Positions 17,107-26,246 of a stretch of 64,000 nucleotides of DNA are shown here, one piece after another. Numbering within the stretch: position 1 is the first letter of the stretch; every line of letters begins with the position of its first letter. The notes beneath the pieces are model-generated. The model made no database searches and had not been told where the DNA came from. It saw nothing but the letters and a program-made list of their open reading frames with translations. Location: positions 297,490 through 361,489 of the forward strand of contig NZ_VEEP01000004.1 in the NCBI RefSeq assembly GCF_007678455.1, read 5' to 3'. The position numbers and the translations under genes were made by a program. The stretch comes from Cytobacillus oceanisediminis 2691. GTDB lineage: Bacteria; Bacillota; Bacilli; Bacillales; Cytobacillaceae.

Positions 17107-17996
17107 ATGAATACACGATACCAATTGTTTTTGGAATTGCTATTGGAACAATGTCGAGGCTCCTGATGCTCCGGACTGATTATCGCCAATACCCTACATA
17201 TTTGCATGGGAAAATCATTCACATAGCTCTCGGTTTCATTGCCGCAGCACTTGGAACGGTTGCAGGGCCTGCGATCATGGAAGAGGAATTTACGGCGGTG
17301 ACTTTCTTGACCCTTGCCGCATCGCAATTCAGGGAAGTTAGGAATATGGAGAGAAATACGCTTACGGAACTTGACAGCTATGAACTTGTCTCTCGCGGGA
17401 AAACGTATATCGAGGGCATTGCGATAGCATTTGAAAGCCGCAATTATCTTGTAATTTTCACTTCGCTTGTCAGCACACTTGCCTATCTGATCTTTAATAT
17501 TTGGGCAGGGCTCATTGCCGCGGTTTTGGCAGTCCTGATTTCAAAGAAGTTAATGGCGGGCGGCAAACTGAAAGATATCGTCGAGATCGAATATGTAGAA
17601 CCAAGATTTGATGGTGCAGGATTGTATGTGGATAATATTTACATCATGAACATTGGTCTTCCAGAACGACAAAAAGAAGTGCTTCGCTACGGAATGGGAT
17701 TTATCTTAAAACCGAAAAACATGAATGCACGGTCCACAATCGCTAATCTTGGCCAGAGGCAGGCTGTTCTTCACGATTTATCCACAGCACTCGGGGTATA
17801 TCGTGATTCTGGAACACCTGCACTAGTACCACTGGCAAAGAGGGACCTCGATGATGGAAGAGTTGGGGTATTCGTTCTGCCGCAGGAACGGGATATCGAG
17901 CATGCCATAACGGTGATCGGTGATGTGCCGACATTGGAGAACGCAATCAGGATGCCTTCTGAGAAAAAAGACCGAGAAGGGAGTGGTTCTCAATGA
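17103..17996 (+). CDS. yphB: YIEGIA family membrane protein (YphB)
   Basis: A 297-residue protein with N-terminal and central hydrophobic segments and the eponymous motif, here TYIEGIAIAFE, near residue 100. The C-terminal third is hydrophilic (GDVPTLENAIRMPSE). This family is confined to spore formers. It overlaps yphA upstream and the next small gene downstream, forming a three-gene coupled cluster. Exact function not known to me. Confidence 0.88.
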   Translation: MNEYTIPIVFGIAIGTMSRLLMLRTDYRQYPTYLHGKIIHIALGFIAAALGTVAGPAIMEEEFTAVTFLTLAASQFREVRNMERNTLTELDSYELVSRGKTYIEGIAIAFESRNYLVIFTSLVSTLAYLIFNIWAGLIAAVLAVLISKKLMAGGKLKDIVEIEYVEPRFDGAGLYVDNIYIMNIGLPERQKEVLRYGMGFILKPKNMNARSTIANLGQRQAVLHDLSTALGVYRDSGTPALVPLAKRDLDDGRVGVFVLPQERDIEHAITVIGDVPTLENAIRMPSEKKDREGSGSQ

Positions 17997-18178
17997 TGCT
18001 TGAAAAATTCGTCCTGGCCGCCATTACCACCAATCCAAAAAAGGCGCCTTCCGGTACCGCTGTATTCCATTGTGATTCAAAGGAAGAAATGGATCAGGTT
18101 GCGGCAAACTTGGAAGCTATCCTTGATGGTATCGCCCATTCTTTGACCGAGGATCTGTATATTATCGTGAAACATTGA
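17993..18178 (+). CDS. Small partner protein of YIEGIA (capping-subunit family)
   Basis: A 61-residue protein, MMLEKFVLAAITTNPKK at the start and SLTEDLYIIVKH at the end, no membrane segment. It begins inside the yphB stop codon (ATGA) behind GGGAGTGG. Databases name proteins in this position as the capping complex subunit for YIEGIA; I rely on memory for that name. A second ATG at 17996 is possible. Confidence 0.75.
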   Translation: MMLEKFVLAAITTNPKKAPSGTAVFHCDSKEEMDQVAANLEAILDGIAHSLTEDLYIIVKH

Positions 18179-18232
18179 CAAGAAATGTTTTCATTGCCTG
18201 TTTACGGCATCTTTTGATAAACTGATTAAGCC

Positions 18233-18264
18233 AGACCCTTCTGTATACTAAAGAAGGGTTTATT
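18233..18264 (+). terminator. Terminator after the yphAB cluster
   Basis: ACCCTTC / GAAGGGT stem with an 11-base loop and TTTATTTTAT tail. Confidence 0.75.
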
Positions 18265-18385
18265 TTATAAATGCCGTCCTCCATGATGGTATTTAATTAA
18301 TAATTGAAAACTATGGATATGTAAGTTTGACATTGTTATGGCCTGGTCTGTGACCTGCAAATAGAATTTTGAAAGGGTGATGTTC

Positions 18386-19696
18386 ATGACGAAACCAGTG
18401 GTAGCTATCGTTGGGCGTCCGAATGTCGGCAAGTCTACGATTTTTAATCGAATCGTTGGTGAACGTATTTCGATCGTTGAAGATATTCCTGGAGTAACGA
18501 GGGATCGTATATACAGTTCAGCTGAATGGCTGACACATGATTTTAACATTATTGATACTGGCGGGATTGATTTGGGGGACGAGCCATTTTTGGATCAGAT
18601 CCGCCAGCAGGCAGAAATTGCGATTGATGAGGCGGATGTCATCATCTTCCTTGTCAACGGCAGAGAAGGAGTGACTTCTGCGGATGAAGAAGTGGCAAAG
18701 ATTCTCTATCGCTCGAACAAGCCTGTTGTCCTCGCAGTCAACAAAATTGACAATCCGGAAATGAGAGACATGATATACGACTTTTATGCCCTGGGATTTG
18801 GCGAACCTTTCCCGATTTCCGGCTCACACGGTCTAGGTCTCGGTGATTTGCTGGATGAGGCTGCAAAACATTTTCCAAAGGCCAAGGAAGACCAGTATGA
18901 TAAAGATGCAATCAAGTTTTCTTTAATCGGAAGGCCAAATGTAGGGAAGTCTTCACTGGTGAACGCAATTCTTGGGGAAGACCGCGTCATAGTCAGTGAT
19001 ATTGCGGGGACAACTAGAGATGCTATTGACTCCCAGGTAACGTATGATGGGCAAAAATATGTCATAATCGATACAGCTGGAATGCGCAAAAAGGGGAAAG
19101 TGTACGAAACGACTGAAAAGTATAGTGTTCTAAGGGCCTTAAGGGCGATTGAACGCTCCGATGTCGTTCTTGTCGTTATTAATGCCGAAGAAGGCATCAT
19201 TGAGCAGGATAAGCATATCGCCGGCTATGCAGAGGAAGCTGGCCGTGCGGTCATCATCGTCGTAAACAAATGGGATGCGATTGAAAAAGATGAAAAAACA
19301 ATGAAGGAATTCGAGGAGAAAATCCGTGCACACTTCCAATTCCTGAGCTACGCCCCAATTGTCTTCCTGTCGGCAAAAACGAAGAAGCGAATCCACACAT
19401 TGATGCCGATGATCGATTTGGCTAGTGAGAATCATGCAATGAGGGTGCAGACAAACATTCTCAACGAGGTCATCATGGATGCTGTAGCGATGAATCCAAC
19501 TCCTACGGACAAAGGAAAGAGACTTAAGATTTATTACGCAACACAGGTGTCGGTAAAACCGCCTACTTTTGTTGTCTTTGTCAATGAGCCAGAATTAATG
19601 CATTTTTCTTATGAGCGTTTCCTTGAAAACAGGATCCGGGATGCCTTTGATTTTACAGGCACACCGATCAAGATTTTTGCGAGACAAAGAAAATAA
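18386..19696 (+). CDS. der: Ribosome-assembly GTPase Der (EngA)
   Basis: A 436-residue GTPase (same length as B. subtilis Der) with two G domains and a C-terminal KH-like domain. First P-loop GRPNVGKST at 10-18, G3 DTGG; second P-loop GRPNVGKSS near residue 182, G3 [11 protein letters not shown]4 NKWD; KH-like domain from about residue 350. It acts in 50S subunit assembly and is essential. Start ATG 18386 follows AAAGGGTGAT; a GTG at 18377 is in frame but overlaps the ribosome site. Confidence 0.97.
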   Translation: MTKPVVAIVGRPNVGKSTIFNRIVGERISIVEDIPGVTRDRIYSSAEWLTHDFNIIDTGGIDLGDEPFLDQIRQQAEIAIDEADVIIFLVNGREGVTSADEEVAKILYRSNKPVVLAVNKIDNPEMRDMIYDFYALGFGEPFPISGSHGLGLGDLLDEAAKHFPKAKEDQYDKDAIKFSLIGRPNVGKSSLVNAILGEDRVIVSDIAGTTRDAIDSQVTYDGQKYVIIDTAGMRKKGKVYETTEKYSVLRALRAIERSDVVLVVINAEEGIIEQDKHIAGYAEEAGRAVIIVVNKWDAIEKDEKTMKEFEEKIRAHFQFLSYAPIVFLSAKTKKRIHTLMPMIDLASENHAMRVQTNILNEVIMDAVAMNPTPTDKGKRLKIYYATQVSVKPPTFVVFVNEPELMHFSYERFLENRIRDAFDFTGTPIKIFARQRK

Positions 19697-19715
19697 GATA
19701 AAGGTTGTGGTTTAA

Positions 19716-20762
19716 ATGGAAAGGAAGAGAGAGAAAGTTGCTGTCCTGGGTGCTGGCAGCTGGGGAACAGCTTTAGCGATGGTTCTAGCCGATAATGGAC
19801 ATGAAGTCCGTTTATGGGGCCATAATCCAGCGCAAATTGATGAAATCAATCAAAATCATATCAACAAGAAATATCTTCCTGAAATTACGCTGCCTGAAAC
19901 TATCAAGGGATACTCTTCACTTGAGGAGGCATTGCACGGGATCAAAACGGTGATTATGGCAGTGCCTACAAAAGCCATCCGCGAAGTAATCAGGAAAATG
20001 ACAGAGATAACCACAGAATCTTTGGTCATTGTCCATGTCAGCAAGGGAATAGAACCTGATTCCCTGCTGCGCATTTCTGAAATGATTGAAGAGGAAATGC
20101 CAGCTGACCTTCTGGAAAGTGTTGTCGTCCTCTCCGGACCAAGCCATGCGGAAGAAGTAAGCTTGCGCCACCCTACGACTGTGACAGTCTCTTCGAAAAA
20201 TATGGATGAGGCGGAAAAAGTCCAGGATTTGTTCATCAATAATCATTTCAGGGTATATACAAACCCGGATTTAATAGGTGTGGAGATTGGCGGAGCGCTG
20301 AAAAATATCATCGCGCTTGCTACCGGCATATCTGATGGACTTGGGTATGGCGATAACGCAAAGGCTGCCTTGATCACGAGGGGACTTGCCGAAATAGCAC
20401 GTCTTGGAGTCAAAATGGGCGCCAGCCCTTTGACTTTTTCCGGATTGACGGGGATTGGCGATTTAATTGTTACTTGTACAAGCGTCCATTCCCGTAACTG
20501 GCGTGCAGGCAATATGCTTGGCAAGGGGCAGAACCTTGAGGAGGTCCTCGAGAATATGGGGATGGTTGTTGAAGGTGTGCGAACCACCAAGGCAGCTTAT
20601 CAGCTTGCACAAAAATTTGAAGTCAAAATGCCAATTACCAATGCCCTTCATAACGTTTTATTTAACAACGTCAATCCAAAGGATGCTGTTGATGGGCTGA
20701 TGTCCCGTGAGAAGACTCATGAGATGGAAGATTTGGCAGATATCCTCGGAGGAAGAAATTAA
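19716..20762 (+). CDS. gpsA: NAD(P)H-dependent glycerol-3-phosphate dehydrogenase (GpsA)
   Basis: A 348-residue enzyme that reduces dihydroxyacetone phosphate to glycerol-3-phosphate for phospholipid synthesis. The dinucleotide motif [10 protein letters not shown] begins at residue 10; the catalytic region [16 protein letters not shown] contains the conserved Lys, and STxGRN-type signature appears as VHSRNWRAG. Nineteen bases after der, as in B. subtilis. Followed by a strong terminator. Confidence 0.97.
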   Translation: MERKREKVAVLGAGSWGTALAMVLADNGHEVRLWGHNPAQIDEINQNHINKKYLPEITLPETIKGYSSLEEALHGIKTVIMAVPTKAIREVIRKMTEITTESLVIVHVSKGIEPDSLLRISEMIEEEMPADLLESVVVLSGPSHAEEVSLRHPTTVTVSSKNMDEAEKVQDLFINNHFRVYTNPDLIGVEIGGALKNIIALATGISDGLGYGDNAKAALITRGLAEIARLGVKMGASPLTFSGLTGIGDLIVTCTSVHSRNWRAGNMLGKGQNLEEVLENMGMVVEGVRTTKAAYQLAQKFEVKMPITNALHNVLFNNVNPKDAVDGLMSREKTHEMEDLADILGGRN

Positions 20763-20889
20763 GCGAAAAATTTTTTTGCAATAATGCGTTCAATATAGGC
20801 ATTCGAGGATGCGATTCTAACGATGTTTGCATAAGATGCAACGAAGCAAACTGGTGGTTTGAACTGGGTGATAGGGTATTTAGTCATTT

Positions 20890-20937
20890 AGCTGGAGTAA
20901 AGTTGACCGCCCCTTCTTTACTTCAGCTTTTTTTTTG
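20890..20937 (+). terminator. Terminator after gpsA
   Basis: AGCTGGAGTAAAG / CTTTACTTCAGCT (one wobble) and a nine-base T-run. Confidence 0.93.
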
Positions 20938-21019
20938 CTTAATCAGAAGCCTGAAGACAAATTTGCAACAGTGATTGCAGATTATGATATAATACTGTTC
21001 GAAAAAGGGAGGGGTTCAG

Positions 21020-21220
21020 TTGTCACCCGCATTATTAAAAATGTATATTTCTTTTGTAGGCATGGGCAGTATGATTTTGTCCCTTGTTGCCATTTATCTT
21101 AGCCGTTATAAGTTAAAAGGATTTTTCAAGATTGCCACGGCTGTCATTGCATATATGTTAATGGTCCTGGCAGGCCTGATAATCTTTTTTGTTGTTTTCA
21201 GCGGCCCGACGAGCGAATAA
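21020..21220 (+). CDS. yphE: DUF2768 small membrane protein YphE
   Basis: A 66-residue protein with two membrane helices (about 7-27 and 34-57), starting from TTG 21020 behind GGGAGGGG. Size and position between gpsA and yphF fit B. subtilis YphE (DUF2768). Function unknown. Twenty-seven bases separate it from the lipoprotein gene, so an operon is likely. Confidence 0.82.
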   Translation: MSPALLKMYISFVGMGSMILSLVAIYLSRYKLKGFFKIATAVIAYMLMVLAGLIIFFVVFSGPTSE

Positions 21221-21247
21221 AATACATAGAATTAAGGATTGGGATCA

Positions 21248-21958
21248 ATGAATAAGAGCCGATTTTTCCTGCCGGTCATCATTGTGCTGTTTACTTTGAC
21301 TGGCTGTATGTTTCCAGAAGAAAAATTAATGCAGAACCAGGTGCCCTATAAGGACCAGCTTGACAGTGTCCAGTCTGCAGTCGATCAGTATAAGGAAGCC
21401 AATGGCGGTTTGCTGCCAATCAAGACTAGAGATGCAAAAACACCGATTTATCAAAAGTACCCGATCGAGTTTAAGAAGGTCGTCCCTAAATTTATTGCTG
21501 AGCCGCCGGGGAATGCATTCGAAAGCGGCGGACTTTTTCAATATGTCCTGGTCGATGCAGAAACAAATCCGACAGTGAAACTGCTTGACTTAAGAATGGC
21601 AGATACGATCCGGGAAATCAAAATGCGGATCAAAGCCAATGGCTATCCTCCATTCAAGGACCAAATTGCTGAAAATGTGTATACCATCGACTTCAAAAAG
21701 ATTGGTTATCAAGAGGAGCCTGTTGCAGTCAGCCCCTTTACAAACCAAAACTTGCATTTTGTCATTTCGACAGAGGGCGAAATCTATGTGGATTACCGAA
21801 GTGACCTTTTTCAGGCTATGAAATCCTCCGGGAAAGAACTCAAGGAAGGAGAGGATATCCGGGGCATCCTTGTGGAGAATTCCATGTTCGTGCCGGCATA
21901 TTCTTTACCTTATACCATTGATAAAGAGACCAATGAACCAGTCTTTTTAGCAAAATAG
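21248..21958 (+). CDS. yphF: Lipoprotein YphF
   Basis: A 236-residue protein with a type II signal peptide; the lipobox is LTGC, with the acylated Cys about residue 20. The mature part is hydrophilic and has no recognised domain. Location before spoIVA and length match B. subtilis YphF (about 244). Start ATG 21248 follows AAGGATTGGGAT; TTG 21239 is in frame but less likely. Function unknown. Confidence 0.83.
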   Translation: MNKSRFFLPVIIVLFTLTGCMFPEEKLMQNQVPYKDQLDSVQSAVDQYKEANGGLLPIKTRDAKTPIYQKYPIEFKKVVPKFIAEPPGNAFESGGLFQYVLVDAETNPTVKLLDLRMADTIREIKMRIKANGYPPFKDQIAENVYTIDFKKIGYQEEPVAVSPFTNQNLHFVISTEGEIYVDYRSDLFQAMKSSGKELKEGEDIRGILVENSMFVPAYSLPYTIDKETNEPVFLAK

Positions 21959-21962
21959 TCAT

Positions 21963-22005
21963 AACCCTGTTTCTGCAAAATATATTGTAGAGGCAGGGTT
22001 TTTTT
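21963..22005 (+). terminator. Terminator after yphF
   Basis: AACCCTG / CAGGGTT stem with large loop, T-run of seven. Confidence 0.75.
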
Positions 22006-22154
22006 GTCTTAAAAAAGATATCGACTGTCCTCATAAATGAGAATCGAGGAATCTTTTTATAAGGTTGTTTTGGATTTCGGAGATAAAATAATCAGCAAAT
22101 AGACCAAAACTCCTTTGTTAAATCAAAATTAAGGAGGTAAAAAAATAAAAAATT

Positions 22155-22186
22155 GTCATATCGATATAGGACAACATCATAGATAT
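22155..22186 (+). promoter_or_regulatory. Candidate sigma-E promoter of spoIVA
   Basis: GTCATATC (22155-22162) and CATAGATA (22178-22185) separated by 15 bases resemble the sigma-E consensus (GKMATATT, CATACAMT). The distance to the spoIVA start (about 60 bases after the expected transcription start) is right for this sigma-E gene. Confidence 0.5.
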
Positions 22187-22253
22187 ATACTGTCCCAGAT
22201 TACAAATTTGGATGAATTTATTCCCACTAACTCTATGATCGGGAGGGGATCAC

Positions 22254-23732
22254 TTGGAAAAGGTAGATATTTTTAAGGATATCGCCGAGAGGACTGGCGG
22301 CGATATTTACCTGGGGGTTGTAGGTGCGGTCCGCACTGGAAAATCCACGTTTATCAAAAAATTTATGGAGCTGGTGGTTTTACCTAATATCAATAATGAG
22401 GCTGACAGAGCCAGAGCGCTTGATGAGCTGCCGCAAAGTGCAGCAGGTAAAACGATTATGACGACCGAACCTAAATTCGTGCCTAACCAGGCAGCATCCG
22501 TGCATGTGGATGAAGGGCTGGATGTGAATATCAGGCTGGTAGATTGTGTCGGCTATACAGTTCCTGGAGCAAAGGGATATGAAGATGAGAATGGGCCAAG
22601 GATGATCAATACACCTTGGTATGAAGAGCCGATCCCTTTCCATGAAGCAGCTGAAATTGGAACCAGGAAGGTTATTCAGGAGCATTCAACACTTGGCGTC
22701 GTCATTACGACGGATGGGACAATTGGGGAGATCCCAAGGCAAGATTACATTGAAGCAGAAGAAAGAGTAATCGAAGAACTGAAGGAAGTCGGCAAACCAT
22801 TCATCATGGTGGTGAACAGTGCGCAGCCGTATCATCCGAATACAGAAACGTTGCGTGCACAATTGGCAGATAAATACGATATCCCAGTGCTGGCTATGAG
22901 CGTGGAAAGCATGCGTGAATCAGATGTTTTAAGCGTCATGAGGGAAGCTTTATACGAATTCCCGGTACTGGAAGTAAACGTCAACCTGCCAAGCTGGGTG
23001 ATGGTTCTCCGGGAGAATCACTGGCTGCGTGAGAGCTACCAGGAAGCTGTCAAAGAGACAGTGAAGGATATTAAAAGACTTCGTGATGTTGACAGGGTTG
23101 TCCATCAATTCAGTGATTTTGAATACATTGACCGAGCCGGCCTGGCAGGTATTGAAATGGGCCAGGGTGTAGCTGAAATCGATCTTTATGCACCTGATGA
23201 TCTTTATGATGAAATCCTCAAAGAAATCGTTGGCGTGGAGATTCGCGGCAAGGACCACTTGCTGGAGCTGATGCAGGAATTTGCATACGCAAAAGCGGAG
23301 TTCGACCAAATTTCAGATGCACTTAAAATGGTTAAGCAGACAGGATACGGGATCGCATCTCCTTCACTGACGGACATGAGCCTGGAAGAGCCGGAAATCA
23401 TCCGCCAGGGTTCTCGTTTCGGAGTCAGATTAAGGGCTGTAGCTCCTTCCATCCATATGATTAAAGTGGATGTAGAGTCCGAATTCTCGCCAATCATTGG
23501 CACTGAGAAGCAAAGCGAAGAGCTTGTCCGCTACTTGATGCAGGATTTCGAGGATGATCCGCTGTCGATCTGGAACTCCGACATCTTTGGCAGAAGCCTG
23601 AGCTCGATTGTGAGAGAAGGCATTTCGGCTAAATTAAGCTTGATGCCGGAAAATGCCCGATATAAATTAAAAGAGACACTGGAAAGAATCATCAATGAAG
23701 GTTCTGGTGGACTGATCGCAATCATACTTTAA
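22254..23732 (+). CDS. spoIVA: Stage IV sporulation protein A, coat ATPase SpoIVA
   Basis: A 492-residue protein, exactly the B. subtilis length. The Walker A motif GAVRTGKST lies at residues 24-32, with a switch-like DCVGYTVPGAKGY downstream. SpoIVA hydrolyses ATP to polymerise irreversibly on the forespore surface and forms the coat basement layer. The C-terminus EGSGGLIAIIL, needed for localisation, is conserved. Start is TTG 22254 behind GGGAGGGG. A sigma-E-like promoter lies upstream and a terminator directly downstream, so it is a single-gene unit made in the mother cell. Confidence 0.98.
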   Translation: MEKVDIFKDIAERTGGDIYLGVVGAVRTGKSTFIKKFMELVVLPNINNEADRARALDELPQSAAGKTIMTTEPKFVPNQAASVHVDEGLDVNIRLVDCVGYTVPGAKGYEDENGPRMINTPWYEEPIPFHEAAEIGTRKVIQEHSTLGVVITTDGTIGEIPRQDYIEAEERVIEELKEVGKPFIMVVNSAQPYHPNTETLRAQLADKYDIPVLAMSVESMRESDVLSVMREALYEFPVLEVNVNLPSWVMVLRENHWLRESYQEAVKETVKDIKRLRDVDRVVHQFSDFEYIDRAGLAGIEMGQGVAEIDLYAPDDLYDEILKEIVGVEIRGKDHLLELMQEFAYAKAEFDQISDALKMVKQTGYGIASPSLTDMSLEEPEIIRQGSRFGVRLRAVAPSIHMIKVDVESEFSPIIGTEKQSEELVRYLMQDFEDDPLSIWNSDIFGRSLSSIVREGISAKLSLMPENARYKLKETLERIINEGSGGLIAIIL

Positions 23733-23735
23733 TTT

Positions 23736-23764
23736 GACTCCTTTTTGGGAGTCTTTTTGTTTTT
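23736..23764 (+). terminator. Terminator after spoIVA
   Basis: GACTCC-TTTTTG-GGAGTC followed by TTTTTGTTTTTT. Confidence 0.9.
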
Positions 23765-23765
23765 T

Positions 23766-24090
23766 GCTCTGGGAAGCTAAATGTTGATTTTTAAACCCTG
23801 GTGATGTAGTGTAAGGCGCGTAGATTCCTCGAAAATGCTAACGAATTTCCTTCGTGTGTGGGCAGGTTCAAGGTAGTTAAATCAATGTCCTGCGGGCGCA
23901 GCTGGTCAGGTGAGACCTAGGTGAAATGATTCACGTGAGGAATCATTTGCACCCCGCAGGAACGAATCGGCGAGGAAGGCTAAGCGCCAGCCCCAAGGAA
24001 GAATTGCTCATGAAAAAGACGGCAGTTGGTAATTTTCATATTCTTCCAACGGAAAGCGAAGCGCCTGGAACGAAAATCAAAAGCCTGTTT
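23766..24090 (+). repeat. Long modular intergenic repeat, copy 2
   Basis: Second copy of the element at 10915-11241, same orientation, with the same three hairpin-bearing segments. The AAATGATTC/GAATCATTT hairpin (23924-23948) is identical in both copies including its loop, while flanking bases differ, pointing to selection or recent copying. A reading frame crosses it at 23926-24135 but looks non-coding. Confidence 0.88.
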
Positions 24091-24531
24091 AACAGATTCT
24101 TGTTTTTTAAAGAAATCAGGCGATTTTTCAGGTAAGGTAAATTAATCTTCTAATATAATAAAAATTTCCTGGAACAAGCAAAAAAACTGGCAAGTAAGGG
24201 ATAAATATATTATTTTATGTTTAAACCCCTCTGACAAGGGTAAGGAAAGAGGGTTAACTTATTACAAATATGTTTCAAAGAAGAAAAGATTCCCATTATT
24301 TCTTGAAATTATCTTGATAAGAGGAAAACATTATGATAATCTTTTAACAGAATTAGCGTTGTTGCTTAAAAACCCTTATGTAATAGGGGTTCAAGCGATT
24401 TTGGATGAATTTATCAACAAATGATAAATAAAATCTTCCAGCAACGTATAGAATTCATATGTTTTGTTTAGAAATGTAGTAAGATGCTTAATTTCTGAGC
24501 AATGGGATCTCTTTGGGAGGAGGTGAATGGC
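24091..24531 (+). other. Long A+T-rich upstream region of hupA with two inverted repeats
   Basis: About 440 bases without a plausible gene. Two imperfect inverted repeats share an ACCC core: TTAAACCCCTCT / AGAGGGTTAA (24221-24255) and AACCC...GGGGTT (about 24370-24391). B. subtilis hbs is known to have a long, regulated upstream region, but I could not place promoters with confidence. Confidence 0.4.
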
Positions 24532-24804
24532 ATGAACAAAACAGAACTTATCAATGCAGTTGCAGAAGCTGGTGAGCTTTCAAAGAAAGACGCAACAAAA
24601 GCAGTTGACGCTGTTTTTGATTCAATCTTAAATGCATTAAAAGATGGGGACAAAGTACAGTTAATCGGTTTTGGTAACTTCGAAGTTCGTGAGCGCGCTG
24701 CCCGTAAAGGACGCAACCCACAAACTGGTGATGAAATCGAAATCTCTGCAAGCAAGGTGCCTGCTTTCAAACCAGGCAAAGCGCTTAAGGATGCAGTGAA
24801 ATAA
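24532..24804 (+). CDS. hupA: DNA-binding protein HU (HBsu)
   Basis: A 90-residue HU protein (B. subtilis HBsu 92) that bends and coats DNA as the main nucleoid protein. The start [14 protein letters not shown], the [21 protein letters not shown] arm region and the end [10 protein letters not shown] are all typical. Start ATG 24532 has the strong GGGAGGAGGTGA. Codon use is noticeably of the highly expressed type (for example GAAGTTCGTGAGCGC). Lies between spoIVA and folE, as in B. subtilis. Confidence 0.97.
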   Translation: MNKTELINAVAEAGELSKKDATKAVDAVFDSILNALKDGDKVQLIGFGNFEVRERAARKGRNPQTGDEIEISASKVPAFKPGKALKDAVK

Positions 24805-24838
24805 TTACATACGGCGCACTGAGCGTATGCTAAACCCC

Positions 24839-24867
24839 AAGGCCGCGACCCGTTCGCGGCCTTTTTC
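24839..24867 (+). terminator. Terminator after hupA
   Basis: AAGGCCGCG / CGCGGCCTT perfect nine-base G+C-rich stem with T-run. Confidence 0.95.
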
Positions 24868-24888
24868 TATGGGGTGAAACATTTAGCT

Positions 24889-24918
24889 TTGCCTGCTTTG
24901 ATTTGGTTATGCTAAGAT
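24889..24918 (+). promoter_or_regulatory. Candidate sigma-A promoter of folE
   Basis: TTGCCT (24889-24894), 18-base spacer, TAAGAT (24913-24918), about 75 bases before the folE start. Confidence 0.4.
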
Positions 24919-24994
24919 GAAAATATTATAATCAAATAGTTGGAAGACTATACAAGATTATAATGAGATTGATGGACCATAGGAGGAAACGCAG

Positions 24995-25561
24995 ATGTCA
25001 AACGTCAATCGTGCCCAAATCGAAGAAGCGGTACGTTTAATATTAGAAGCAGTCGGTGAAGATCCTAACAGGGAAGGGTTGCTCGATACTCCAAAGCGGG
25101 TTGCGAGGATGTATGAGGAAGTTTTTTCAGGCCTTAACCAGGATCCAAAAGAATATTTCGAAACCATTTTTGGTGAAGACCATGAGGAGTTAGTCCTGGT
25201 CAAGGATATCCCATTCTATTCTATGTGTGAGCACCATCTTGTTCCTTTCTTCGGCAAGGCTCATGTCGCATATATTCCAAGAGGCGGAAAAGTTACCGGT
25301 CTCAGCAAGCTTGCAAGGGCAGTTGAAGCGGTAGCTAAACGGCCGCAGCTGCAGGAGAGAATCACGTCGACAATTGCGAATGCGATTATGGAAAAGCTTG
25401 ATCCGCATGGTGTCATGGTTGTGGTTGAAGCTGAACATATGTGCATGACGATGAGAGGAGTCAAAAAACCTGGCTCTAAAACAGTTACCTCTGCTGTGAG
25501 AGGTACACTGGCTGAGGATGTAAATGCTCGTGCTGAAATTCTCTCTTTAATCAAAGACTGA
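24995..25561 (+). CDS. folE: GTP cyclohydrolase I FolE (MtrA)
   Basis: A 188-residue enzyme catalysing the first step of folate synthesis, GTP to dihydroneopterin triphosphate. Zinc ligands lie in [12 protein letters not shown] (Cys78, His81) and in HMCMTMRGV (second Cys). Start ATG 24995 has AGGAGGAAA. In B. subtilis this is mtrA, the first gene of the mtrAB operon; here a hairpin with T-rich tail (25627-25660) separates folE from mtrB, so the second gene may be partly independent. Confidence 0.97.
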   Translation: MSNVNRAQIEEAVRLILEAVGEDPNREGLLDTPKRVARMYEEVFSGLNQDPKEYFETIFGEDHEELVLVKDIPFYSMCEHHLVPFFGKAHVAYIPRGGKVTGLSKLARAVEAVAKRPQLQERITSTIANAIMEKLDPHGVMVVVEAEHMCMTMRGVKKPGSKTVTSAVRGTLAEDVNARAEILSLIKD

Positions 25562-25626
25562 TATATTAGTCTTAATCATAATCTATCTCCGTATCGATGA
25601 TGGCAAGAACTCATGAAAAGATTTCG

Positions 25627-25660
25627 AAGGCTGAAAGAAACTCTTTTAGCCTTTTGTTTT
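25627..25660 (+). terminator. Terminator-like hairpin between folE and mtrB
   Basis: AAGGCT and AAAG pair with CTTT and AGCCTT, one bulge, then TTGTTTTAT. Moderate strength, so readthrough into mtrB is possible. Confidence 0.6.
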
Positions 25661-25734
25661 ATATGAACTGAAATTTGATACTTGATTTTGAAATGCAAGT
25701 CTCGTCATATTCTTTTTGGGGAAGGGGGATAATA

Positions 25735-25968
25735 ATGGATAAGAAACAAACCTTAAACACCGATTATGTCATAATCAAAGCGATTGAGGATGGCGTGAAT
25801 GTGATTGGGCTTACAAGAGGGACAGACACTCGTTTCCACCATTCAGAAAAGCTCGATCAGGGTGAAGTCATGATCGCCCAGTTCACAGAACACACTTCAG
25901 CTATTAAAATCAGAGGTCACGCCAAGATTGTCACACCTTTTGGCGAAATAGAGAGCGAGAAAAAGTAA
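25735..25968 (+). CDS. mtrB: trp RNA-binding attenuation protein TRAP (MtrB)
   Basis: A 77-residue TRAP subunit (B. subtilis 75). TRAP forms an 11-mer ring that, with tryptophan bound, wraps GAG/UAG-rich RNA and shuts down trp expression. The RNA-binding KKR residues are conserved: Lys39 in SEKL and Lys58/Arg60 in IKIRG; tryptophan-pocket residues around TEHTSAIK and GLTRGTDT are intact. Start ATG 25735 has GAAGGGGGAT. No trp genes occur in this window, although the neighbouring aromatic operon is where B. subtilis keeps them. Confidence 0.96.
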   Translation: MDKKQTLNTDYVIIKAIEDGVNVIGLTRGTDTRFHHSEKLDQGEVMIAQFTEHTSAIKIRGHAKIVTPFGEIESEKK

Positions 25969-26065
25969 AGCGGTTCAAAAAACAACTATTTTGTTACAAA
26001 ATCATGCTCAATTTGTAGCAAATAGTGTTTAATTTATATTATCACGCCCATGTTTTTATCTTTTG

Positions 26066-26074
26066 TGATATAAT
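26066..26074 (+). promoter_or_regulatory. Extended -10 promoter candidate for hepS-menH-hepT
   Basis: TGATATAAT gives a TGnTATAAT extended -10. No good -35 is seen. A CAGGC/GCCTG hairpin with an A/T loop lies about 40 bases downstream in the leader. Confidence 0.4.
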
Positions 26075-26246
26075 TGTCACTGCTTTGGAATGTTCGGTAT
26101 AGATTGATCAGGCGTTTTTTTTATGCCTGTCTTAAAATATTCTATTTTTAAAAATGGGCTCTCCAGGCCTGAATGACAAGTATCTATTCTTGACTAAAAC
26201 CAAGTTATGCCCGCTGCCGGCAATCCAATAAATAAGGGGAACAAGG

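Noticed and set aside
23926..24135. 69-codon frame inside modular repeat copy 2
   Set aside because: Lies within a non-coding repeat; the frame is broken in copy 1.
24368..24392. Possible terminator upstream of hupA
   Set aside because: AACCC/GGGGTT stem has no T-run following it.
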